Source of the DNA: Chara braunii
Lineage: Eukaryota; Streptophyta; Charophyceae; Charales; Characeae
Length of the DNA stretch: 37,088 nt
Assembly (NCBI GenBank): GCA_003427395.1
Contig: BFEA01000602.1
Span: 915,983-953,070, forward strand
Direction: 5' to 3'
Below the pieces are notes generated by a model that did not search any database, was not told the origin of the DNA, and saw nothing but the letters and a program-made list of their open reading frames with translations. This document shows positions 29,045 through 37,088 of this stretch, piece after piece (positions within the stretch are counted from its first letter, which is position 1; the number at the start of each line of letters is the position of its first letter). Both the position numbers and the translations under genes were made by a program.

Positions 29045-29397
29045 GAGTGGCCCGGGACAAATTGCCCGGCCAGGCCAAAAAAAAATAAAAAGATTAAAAA
29101 AAACAAATTTGTTAAAGAATTTCAATGTGACCCATAGTTTTTTTTTTCGGTTCTTTAAACTTCTTTTGCCAGGACCTTCCTTGGTCCTCGCACGACCGGG
29201 CCGCACGGGCAAACAAGGTGACCCATGTGGCCCCGCTGGTACCCTAGTTTTTTTTCTAATTTTTATTTTTTTAATTCTGTGCACAAGGACCGCCCGGGAC
29301 CCTGCTCGGACCCTGCCCGGACCCTGCCTGCCCCGGGCTGCCCGGGACGGTACCCAGGCGACCTTCCCCCAGCCAGGCATCAGCACAGGTTGATACA
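29045..29397. repeat. GC-rich CCCGGGAC island with A/T runs
   Basis: Alternates GC-rich words (GGCCCGGGAC, CCCGGCCAGGCC, repeated GGACCCTGCCC at 29285-29325) with A and T homopolymers. Similar in style to 2440-2640 and 15430-15545. Confidence 0.45.
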
Positions 29398-29570
29398 CCA
29401 TGCGTGGCTGAGTGTCACACCCGTATAGCTCTTGATAAAGAAAGAGACCAGAGTTTGAATCCTGCGAAGAATAACATAACTGTAAACTACCTCCTGGGGC
29501 TATTCGATGATGATACCTTCACGGCCGTGCCACCGTTCAAAAGAAAAAAACTTAAAAAAAAGGGGAATAA
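29398..29570 (+). mobile_element. Candidate tRNA-derived SINE
   Basis: An A-box-like TGGCTGAGTGT (29405-29415) and a B-box-like AGTTTGAATCC (29452-29462) lie 47 bp apart, as in a tRNA gene promoter. About 100 bp of unrelated body follows and ends in A-rich sequence at 29542-29561. No cloverleaf pairing is evident, so it is not a tRNA gene. No target duplication found. Confidence 0.4.
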
Positions 29571-29740
29571 ACAATCTTCATCGTGATACTCCTCTTATCT
29601 GTTTGTCGGCAAAGAAGCCCTGACCTGTCCACTCTGTTTCTTTTTTTTTATTTTTGAATATGATCTTCCCCTTCAAATGGGTGCTGAATCTGCTGATGAA
29701 TTTGATGGCCGCTTCCGCTTCCGCCGGGGCTGGGTCATGG

Positions 29741-29851
29741 CTACAGTCTTCCCCCGAATACAACGTACGGTCATTATAGCTGAATTTAGACTGAAAGATA
29801 CACCAAATTCAGCTATAATGACCGTACGTTGTATTCGGGGGACGACTGTAG
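29741..29851. mobile_element. MITE family copy B, 111 bp, near-perfect foldback
   Basis: 47-bp arms (29741-29787 and 29805-29851) differ at a single base and enclose a 17-bp loop. The tips read CTACAGTC with TA at both ends; the next bases CCCCCGAATACAACG match copies A and C. Arm identity of 46/47 suggests a young insertion. Confidence 0.9.
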
Positions 29852-30095
29852 CCCTGCTGCCTGTCACTACCGTTCGGTCCAAGCTCCCCTCGATACTAAG
29901 TAGGGGTAATGGTCCTGAGTGCTGGTCACACTGAGGTAGGATAGTAGAGATAGGGGGTACGCTAGGAGTATTGACGTAAAGATGCAACGGGAGGTAGCCT
30001 CGTTCCTTCAGGACAACCATGGCTGACCGCTTCAGGCGATCAATGTGTGCCTAGTAACCGGCCTCTACAACACCCTGGGCTTTTCCATTAAAAAN

Positions 30096-30128
<33 letters not shown>

Positions 30129-30142
30129 TCATACTCACAGAG
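29852..30142. other. Unassigned stretch with A-run
   Basis: Ordinary sequence ending in TTTTCCATTA plus an A run of about 30 (one N at 30095). The TTTCCATTA(A)n end resembles the end of the retroposon at 26074-26162, but the upstream part does not match. Confidence 0.4.
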
Positions 30143-30367
30143 AAAGCCATGGTCTTCAACCCCCTGAATAAAACGGCTTGCCATTATAGCCGTATATGGG
30201 GCAACTTTCAGCGCAGATGCAGTGGTAAGGACCAGGCGTTCTATTTGGGTGAAGACGATAGCAACACTACAAGGTGAACTTCAAAAAAGTTGGAACAAAG
30301 TTGTGGCCCTTCAACTATTCCAAGAGGCAAAGAAGCTAAATAGTAAAAAAAAAAAAAAAAAAAAAAA
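30143..30367 (+). pseudogene. Possible LINE linker fragment with A tail
   Basis: From ATG 30151 one frame gives a 43-codon peptide with KDQAFYLGEDDSN, ending in TGA. Another frame continues TLQGELQKSWNKVVALQLFQ into A23. An FYLG motif followed by a Gln/Leu-rich helix also occurs in the LINE-D linker near 20090-20160 (LFYLGKKCQEYSKLL). Short and weak evidence. Confidence 0.25.
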
Positions 30368-30424
30368 GGCACAGCTGCATGTCTGTGCAGCAGCCCATTT
30401 CAGCTGGTGAAGGAGGCAGGATGT

Positions 30425-30579
30425 ACCTCGATGGTGCAGTACTCACAGCGCGTAAGTGGTACACAGGAGGTCGTGGGTTTGATTCCCCACAGCATTCGTT
30501 CGATTGCCCACGACCCCCTGTGTGGCATGCTTAAACCACCAGTACTTGGCCCAGCTATCAGCCGCGGAAAAAAAAAAAA
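30425..30579 (+). mobile_element. tRNA-derived SINE with A tail
   Basis: The head has an A-box-like TGGTGCAGTACT (30432-30443) and a B-box-like GGTTTGATTCC (30476-30486) spaced 44 bp, matching the internal RNA polymerase III promoter of tRNA genes. The body contains GCCCACGACCCCC and CTTAAACCACCAGTACTTGG, and the element ends GCCGCGG plus A12 (30568-30579). The body recurs without the head at 160-280 and perhaps 18270-18400. It is not a working tRNA gene: I could not fold a complete acceptor stem. Confidence 0.75.
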
Positions 30580-30581
30580 TA

Positions 30582-30601
30582 GAGTAGAAACGTTTCTACT
30601 C
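30582..30601. repeat. 20-bp perfect palindrome
   Basis: GAGTAGAAACGTTTCTACTC, two bases after the A tail of the SINE. Possibly the insertion target or a short symmetric binding site. Confidence 0.8.
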
Positions 30602-30650
30602 AGATGAATTTGGGCGCTCCTGTAGTATCCCGTACGTTTCCTAAAATCAT

Positions 30651-30690
30651 GGCGCGTTAACGGGCACGACTCTAGGAAGTACTGGTGGTC
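30651..30690 (+). repeat. SINE-type 3' body, copy b
   Basis: GGCGCGTTAACGGGCACGAC then TCTAGGAAGTACTGGTGG. Same order as the plus-strand reading of copy a at 219-276, and the opposite orientation to the SINE 70 bp to the left. Confidence 0.6.
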
Positions 30691-30699
30691 TGGTGGTCC

Positions 30700-31846
30700 A
30701 AGGTTCACCGACTGAGAAAGTCGGATTGTGCCTCCTGGCTGGCTGTGGAGGTGTCCGTACCTCACTTTCCAACCCTTGCCAGGTGTTAGAAGCTTGGGTG
30801 CTGCTCCCCGCACAGAGCAGAGTTAGGTAGGAATAGACCCATAACATCAGCATAGCTTAGGCGTAGTTGGTACATATAAAATTTTAAACCACAGTACACC
30901 CGGGCCTGGAGGCGCCTTACTGCGCGCCAAGCTTTTCCGCACCGCCAGCGGCGCACTTTCTTTCTTTTTAGTGGGCCGGCACCATCCATTGCGGTCCAGA
31001 AGGCCGCGCCTCCGAAACTTTTGTAGGCGACAAGTTGCATTCTCGGCAAGGCTGGGGCCATGCATACTGGCAGGTTCAGGCTGACTCTTGAATAGAAAAA
31101 CTGCTTCCTCCCGAATAGAGGTAACCCATCACGTATGTAGCGAGGGCAAGGTAAATACAAGATTGATAGAAGAAAATGGGGTAGCGCAAAAATACAGCGC
31201 GGCCCCCATGCATGAGGAGAAGACAGCTGTACTTCTTTTCTCAAAAAACAAACAAATGCGACTCTATGAACCCCCTTGTGGCCCCCTACGGAAGCAAGTC
31301 AGCCACCCTAAGTGAAGGAAATTCAGGCAGTTGCACAGCGCCAGTCGGTTGAGAGGACCCAGGCCCTGCGCCGACTGTGTGAATGTATGGAAAGCAGGCC
31401 CAGGGCTGGATACGGGCACTGGGCCGAACACAGGCCAAAGGCAGTTGGGCGCATGCAACCACCTCAGGCCCAAGGCCTGTTCTCGTTCGTGCTGGGCCTC
31501 AGGCTACTGGGGCCTACTGGAAGCTTCCTGGGACCGGACGCAGGCAGGCCACTTCGATATAGCAAAGGGCCTGCCTCCTCATTCAGCATTCGGGTGCTGG
31601 CTGCATGCTGCGCAAGCGCTGCTGCGCTATTTGCTGGCTGGCGCCTACGCGCTCACGGGCGAGCAGGGAAGGAGCAGGCAGCCATAGCCGAGCTGCGCTG
31701 CTGTAAGCTGGGTGTGGCACAGGGTGGTCCTTGGGTGCAAGTGGCATCTGTGTGTTGGGGAACGAGGTTGTGAGTGAGACGAGAGGCATACCTGGCGCTG
31801 GAAGCGTGCGACATTGGTCGCTGTATGCTCGTACTTCGGGAAAGCT
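30700..31846. other. Unassigned stretch
   Basis: GC-moderate sequence with several chance frames of 100-150 codons on both strands (for example 30786-31244 minus and 31312-31773 plus), none with a motif I recognise. It separates the SINE cluster from the Ty3/gypsy element. Confidence 0.45.
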
Positions 31847-32119
31847 GTTGACGTCATCATTCGGCATTGTAGTCTAGGCTAGATAGGATCTGCCATCTGT
31901 AGTCTGGGCGCCGAGCGCCAGATAGGATATCAACATTGGTTCTTCATTGATGATGATGATGAGACTTTACCAGCATTGTCAATTATGAGCTCTTGGTGTC
32001 TTCTTATTTGGTGAAACTCGTAATGCAATTCTGCGGTTGGTTCGAGGTCACGACTATCTGGTCTTGTGTATATGATGCTGTTTGATTGCTGAAGTTCGCT
32101 ATTGCTCATCTTCCTTGCA
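31847..32119 (+). repeat. Probable 5' LTR of the Ty3/gypsy element
   Basis: The right end is set by CA at 32118-32119, three bases before the primer-binding site. The left end is only a guess: TGTTGACGTC at 31847 is a TG start that would give a 273-bp LTR. Short direct repeats (TGTAGTCT at 31868 and 31899, AGATAGGAT twice) lie inside. The 3' LTR is outside the window, so the start cannot be confirmed. Confidence 0.4.
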
Positions 32120-32122
32120 ATT

Positions 32123-32134
32123 TGGTATCAGAGC
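32123..32134 (+). other. Primer-binding site for initiator tRNA-Met
   Basis: TGGTATCAGAGC is the complement of the 3' end of plant initiator tRNA-Met and is the commonest primer site of plant LTR retrotransposons. Its position after a CA dinucleotide and ahead of gag fits minus-strand DNA priming. Confidence 0.85.
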
Positions 32135-33383
32135 TGTGGTACGATTGCGTTCATCTGGCGCTTGTCTTCTGCCTTATGCAGTACATACATGAGGTCTGCT
32201 TGGTGAGTTTGGCCGTAAGTGGTGTGTGGTGAGGAGGGCGGAGACGAGTGATAGGCGACCCAGGAGGTGAGGGGATCGCCAGGAAGGCTACGCGGTGTAA
32301 TGTGGGTGTTGGACAGTGTGATGAGAACTATCTAATGTGCGATTGGTGCTGAGGTGGAACGGCGTGCAATGCTGGTGCCAAAGCAATGACTGGTCATCAC
32401 AATCGGCATCTGGTCATCTGGTGAGATTATCTCTGTGGTTGGGGGCAGCTATTTGAGGTACGTTGCTCTTAACCTTATCTACCCCTCTTCGACACTTCTT
32501 ACCGTGAGGTTGTGTGTTCCTTCTTGAGTGTCCTCTCATTGTGAGGTGTCGAGTGCGCTCAACCTTGAGAGTCGGCAATGTTCACGTGGAGCATCTGGGA
32601 GAAGATGGGTGGAGCTTTCTGAAGGGCCCTGGATGAAGCATTGGGTCACGGTCACCATGCCAACCCACTGGGAGTAGAGCACGCATGCTTTGCTGCTTGT
32701 CCTTTGTTCGGCTTGCTACGCTGTTAGATGGGTGCTGAAGGGCAGGCCAGCCCTAAGTGGGAGACGAGAACCGGGCGTCCTTAAATAAACACCGGTAGGG
32801 GAAACCATTGGTTGTGATCGACGTCCGGCTGCGACGTAAAATAATTCCTGGAGTCACTTGGGGGCGGACGTTAAATTGCCTCTGGATCAGCCAATGGTTG
32901 TAAGGCTCGCTGCGCGCGAGGATAATCCAATGCAGGGCTGGCCAGCTCAGCAGATTACTCGGGGCACAGGGGTGGGCCGAACATACACCTTTTAGACACG
33001 CAACGCTCTCCGGATTGCTCAGGGACGTTGACGTCAAGTGACATTCAGGGGAATTAAGGGAGGGGTAGATTTCAAGTCATAAGTTCGAGAAGAATTCCAT
33101 ACTGTCCTATCCACACAAATGATTCTATTTTTATGTTTTGATTAGTTAGATGTACAGCCATTTGACATCTGACAGATAGCATAGTAGGACGGTATTCTGT
33201 TCATTGTGCAGTCTGTTTGTGGACTAATCAGGCTAAAAATAGTTTCGTTTGTAGGAATCTGACTTACCTGTTGACCTCAAGTGATATCTACTCCGAAATA
33301 GCCACCAATAAATTGGTCTGTGCACTACATTGCAGTAGGCACCCAGAGTGCATTAGTGCAGATTGTGTACAGTACTGTAGCTT
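32135..33383 (+). other. Ty3/gypsy untranslated leader
   Basis: About 1.25 kb between primer site and gag with no significant frame or repeat. This is long for a leader but not unusual for plant gypsy elements. Confidence 0.5.
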
Positions 33384-35365
33384 ATGAGCGACGAGGAGGA
33401 CGTTAGAGAGGACGATCGGATCTTGCGATTGGCAAGGCGCCCGATTGCCCACTTGGCATTAGGACCAAAGGGTGACAAGTACCCATTCCGCCAACGTAGA
33501 GATAGGTACCTGTTCCGCCAACGTAAGATAGGTTGCAGCAGCAGAGGAGGGCTAGAGCAGCAGAGGCTAACAGGGCGATTGTAAGTGAAGCCGCAGCTTC
33601 GGAAGCCATGGCCACCTCTGCGCAGTAGACTACTCAGGCCGGTAGTTCAGGTTCTGTCGGGTCAACGGTCGTGCAGACCCAGATTCAGTCCACTGGCATA
33701 ATGGCAAGCCAGGCTATAGTGTTGACCTCCGACGAGATCGTCATACAACAAGCAGCTTTGCAAGAGGCACAACTACAAAACGCATTAGGAGAGATGAAAG
33801 CGGAGAAAGAAAGGATGATTAGAAGAAGAGCCAGATGCAGCGGAGACAAGCGGACGTTAGTGAGTTAGAGGAGATGGACCTGACGCACGTGACTGATGAT
33901 GTGAGGATCATACGGTCTGTTCTGCTAAACGTAGTTGAAATGCAGGACCATCAGACAACCATCCTTCATGACATCCAGCAAAGTCTGGCCCTATTGGTTG
34001 GGCAAGCGCAGGAAACGTCGCCAATGTCCGGGCCTGGTGCCTGGCTCGTTGTACAGCCTCCTCCTTTTGTCCCACCGGTGACTGGGGTATCCCCATATGT
34101 AGCCCCATCATCGGTTGCGATCGTTTCCTTGGGCATGCCGCTATTAGGAGGGGTATCAACAGGATTTAGTTTGCAGGTTCCTGTACAGACAGTGTTCACC
34201 CAATCTCCGTTGCAGGTTGCGGTTACCACGCAGCCTGCTGTCTCGCAGTCTGTACAGCCGCAGGACACACAGCCCCAGCAGCTAGCACAGCAACCTGTGT
34301 CACAAGGTCCACAGCCCGGAGTGATGCAGGGACCGGGACAAACACAGTGGGTTCCAAAGACGGCCATCGCCGCTCCCAAACCTTTCACAAGGGATAAGAG
34401 GGGCGAAGACCTCGACACATGGTTGAGGCCAGTGCCGGTCTATGTCAAGTGTAAGCTTACCTTGCCGCACGAGGAAGTGCTTGTGGCTGCATCCTATCTA
34501 GAGGGTAGTGCAGCACGATGGTTGAGCGGTTTGGTGCAACTACAGGGATACGGTCATGACTTCCGCTCTTGGGCATCCCACCAGAAACTGGAGGACTTCC
34601 TCAAGATGGTGGAAGAAAGGTGGCATGATCCTCAGGAGGCTCAAAAGGCCACTGACGCGATCTTGACACTGCACACGAGGCAGTATAAGTCAATCAGGGA
34701 GGCCACCGACGCTGTAGAGCGTCTGATCTGTGTCCCTTGGGTGCGCTATGACCCCCAGGTTTTACTCACCTCCTACTTGAGATGCTATCCAATACCTCTC
34801 AGAAATCAGTTGGCAGGTGAGGCCAACATCAACATTCACAACTTCCCCTCGTTCTGCAAGAAAGCCCTAGACCTTGAAGCGAAGATAGGGCACAACGGCC
34901 GGTAGGAAGAAGACATTGCCTCCTAACTGGAAGACGAAGGGCCGCATTATGTTTGTCGATAACGATGGCTCAACCATCGAATTAAACGACAACTTCCAGG
35001 AAGGAGTAGGTTCAGAGGCTGGCAGCATAAAAGCTTCAGAGGGTAGAGTAGTCGATGCCATAGCTCAGAAAGGTAAGGCGACCGGTAGACGCCGTGGAGG
35101 TTCCCGGTCTAGGAGTCAAGTTGACCCCAATGCTCCTCCATGGGAGAAAGCGGGTCTCACAGAGGACGTGTGGAGAGATCGGTATTCAAGGCAGGCCTGT
35201 ATTCGTTGTGGTCAATATGGCCATAACCAATTCAAGTGCCGCAACAAGAAGGTGACCGATAAGATCCCGCCTACGATGGGGCAGGTTTTGGGATCCTCAC
35301 ATCCCGTTGGTAGCAATGTAGCTAGTACTTCTGGCAGTGCTCCTGGAAACACGTCGGGCCAGTAG
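33384..35365 (+). pseudogene. Ty3/gypsy gag with CCHC zinc knuckle
   Basis: Capsid precursor that would package element RNA. It begins at ATG 33384 (MSDEEDVREDDRILRLARRP), shifts frame near 33530, meets TAG at 33626, and shifts again near 33840. It then runs open to 34905 through a helical segment (DIQQSLALLVGQAQ), a Pro/Gln-rich linker and a Retrotrans_gag-type capsid domain (about 34378-34880: PKPFTRDKRGEDLDTWLRPV, YLEGSAARWLSGL). After a shift near 34903 it continues to 35365 with an RNA-binding knuckle at 35198-35239 (Cys-Ile-Arg-Cys, His, Cys; CX2CX4HX4C) and a Gly/Ser-rich end. Three frameshifts and one stop show decay. Confidence 0.85.
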
Positions 35366-35483
35366 GAATAGTAGTTGTTCCTGCTAGGGTTGAGGTGGTG
35401 GATACACCCTCACCATCTCGAGAGATGCCCCAAGCTACCGACTCCAACGTCGTCCCGCAAACACATTCAGACCAATCGAACAT

Positions 35484-36295
35484 TTGTTCGATGAATGTGC
35501 TCGAGTCCTTAAGAGGAGTTTGGAGTGGTCTAGATCAGACCCGCTAGCTTCTTGGACGGCCCTAGTCAAAGCCCCAAAGGGTGAGATGTTCGTCGGCGAG
35601 GTGGTCATTGGCGGCCATAAGGCCGGGGCCTATTATGACACTTGCTCGACTAGGAACTTTATCAGTCGCACGTGTGTTGAGAGGCTGCGCTTACAGGGGC
35701 GAATGCAACGCCTAAGTCGATCTGCGGAGTCGACCTGTGCCAACAAACAGCGCATGGTAGTCAATGACTACCTCCAAGGTGTGGAGTGTTGTTTCCCGTA
35801 CGCGGGAGGGGAATTGAGACATCGTGTCTCGTTCCTAGTGAGCGATGAACTCCCCATGGACATGTTGTTGGGTATGTACTACCTCTCTGTGGCACAACCC
35901 CAGTTTGACTGGGACCGAAAAGTGGTCAAACACACTTTGCCAGGTGGAGGGACCGCCAGATTGCACAAGTTCAAAGCTAGTAGTCTGATCGAGTCCCATG
36001 GATGCATGTGTGTGACCGTGTTCTATAACTATTATAAGCAAAATCAGGAGGAGGGTATGTACCTGGTTTATGTCTCTGCTGCAGACGAGCCGGTGAAAAT
36101 GCCGCCGGAGATAGAGGGAGTAGTTGCCAAATACCCTGATCTATTTGAAGAGCCGACAGGGGTTGTAGAGAGGGAGGTCGTCCATGCGATAAAGATTATC
36201 CCAGGGTCTAGCATCCCCAAGGGTAGGATCTATCGGATGTCTCCAGGCGAGCTCGATGAGCTTCGCCGACAACTCAAGGAACTCGTAGAGAAGGT
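35484..36295 (+). pseudogene. Ty3/gypsy aspartic protease region
   Basis: Retroviral-type protease that would process Gag-Pol. The flap and active-site region reads GAYYDTCSTRNFIS: the usual Asp-Ser/Thr-Gly triad appears as Asp-Thr-Cys (Cys codon 35643-35645), a change likely to abolish activity. The C-terminal hydrophobic motif is present as DMLLGMYYL. The frame then enters the segment ahead of the RT (KMPPEIEGVVAKYPDLFEEP) and loses register at about 36292, where the RT continues in another frame. Gag ends at 35365 in yet another frame. Confidence 0.75.
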
Positions 36296-37088
36296 TGGAT
36301 CCGACCGAATGTCTCTCCTTATGGGTCTCCAGTACTAGTCGTACCTCCGAAGAAGGAGGGAACACTTAGGATGTGCATTGAGCATAGGGACCTCAATGCC
36401 ATCACTGTAAAGAACAGAGAGCCCCTACCGCGCATCGATGATTTGCTAGATAGAGTGCAAGGGTGTCAGTACTTCAGTAAGATAGATCTGAAGTCCGGGT
36501 ACCATCACATTGCAATCCGTCCCAAGGATCAACATAAAACCGCTTTTCAGACCAGGTACGGTCTGTACGAGTTTGTGGTGATGCCTTTCGGCCTTTGCAA
36601 TGCTCCTGGCACCTTTCAGCACGCTATGAATCGGATATTCCTTGACTGCTTGGATAAGTTTGTCATCATGTACCTCGATGACATACTTATTTTTAGTAAG
36701 ACTGTCGAGGAGCACGTCGCACATCTGGACAAAGTCCTCAGTCTCCTGCGACAACACAAGTTCAAGATCAACGGTGAGAAGTGCGAGTTTGGCTGCACCC
36801 GTGTCTTGTACTTGGGTCATGAGATTTCCGGGGAAGGGTTGAAGCCCGATGACGCGAAGGTGGCCAGCATTCGTGACTGGCCGCGTCCTCAGTCTGTGAC
36901 TGAGATGAGATCTTTCTTAGGGATGACCGGCTACTATCGCAATTTTGTGAAAAACTATAGCATAGTTGCCGCCCCTTTGACTGATCTGACCCACCTTGAC
37001 ACCCCATGGGAGTGGACTGGGAAATGCGAGGCTGCTTTCAGACATCTGAAGCATGCGTTGACGCATTACGAAGTCTTGAAATTTCTTG
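36296..37088 (+). CDS. Ty3/gypsy reverse transcriptase, start of RNase H (partial)
   Basis: Open for 264 codons up to the window edge. RT motifs in order: SPVLVVPPKKEGTLRMCIEH, SKIDLKSGYHHI (motif A Asp), YEFVVMPFGLCNAPGTFQ (motif B), and Tyr-Leu-Asp-Asp at 36671-36682 (motif C with both catalytic Asp), then LYLGHEISGEGLKPDDAKV and FLGMTGYYRNFVKNYS. The final residues (TPWEWTGKCEAAFRHLK) are the beginning of the RNase H-like domain. This is the best preserved coding block in the window, but it lacks its own start and is out of frame with the protease because of one missing base near 36294, so the polyprotein cannot be made as it stands. Integrase lies beyond the window. Confidence 0.9.

Noticed and set aside
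30425-30498. Functional tRNA gene
   Set aside because: A and B boxes are present but no complete acceptor stem or clean anticodon arm could be folded, and the unit continues into a SINE body with an A tail.

Overview
This window looks like repeat-dominated nuclear DNA of a streptophyte, meaning a land plant or charophyte alga. The evidence is: L1-type LINEs whose ORF1 resembles plant DUF4283 plus CCHC-knuckle proteins and whose ORF2 ends in a CX2C..HX4C knuckle; a Ty3/gypsy element with a primer-binding site matching plant initiator tRNA-Met; TA-flanked MITEs; tRNA-headed SINEs; and long microsatellites. A charophyte such as Chara is my best guess, but only from general resemblance. I see no convincingly intact cellular gene. 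Almost all recognisable coding sequence is decayed transposon.

Layout. 0-3.1 kb: CT microsatellite, a SINE tail copy, a LINE 3' end, a broken Asn-rich coding stretch on the minus strand, and a GC-rich island. 3.1-10.85 kb: one minus-strand LINE (LINE-A) with a 47-nt A tail, split by a second, 5'-truncated LINE (LINE-B, 4418-6969) flanked by a GGGTCT duplication. Removing LINE-B rejoins LINE-A in frame. 10.85-13 kb: unassigned DNA, a small retroposed unit, and a possible PIF/Harbinger N-terminal remnant. 13-15.3 kb: satellite and microsatellite DNA (GGAT minisatellite, GAA arrays, an assembly gap, GGGGCCTTCGTCGTC repeats). 16.1-16.6 kb: a minisatellite that switches strand inside a 182-bp higher-order unit. 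17-18.3 kb: a tandem duplication, a possible exon, and an A-run bracketed by a 9-bp duplication. 18.5-24.2 kb: plus-strand LINE-D, near full length. 24.2-30.7 kb: a cluster of small elements (hairpin-tailed retroposons, three sizes of one MITE family, two tRNA-type SINE candidates) plus LINE-C on the minus strand. 31.8-37.1 kb: the 5' half of a Ty3/gypsy element (LTR end, primer site, gag, protease, reverse transcriptase), running off the right edge.

How the parts relate. The LINEs share a domain order (ORF1, endonuclease, RT with xADD, zinc knuckle) and a related 3' end. Part of that 3' end, a short stem-loop module starting GGGACGCTGG, also occurs alone next to A tracts. This suggests either very short LINE copies or SINEs that borrow the LINE tail for mobilisation. 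LINE-A and LINE-D are interrupted mainly by TGA codons where an Arg CGA codon would fit, which points to loss of methylated CpG sites after insertion. All function statements are from motifs read by eye; no database search was possible.
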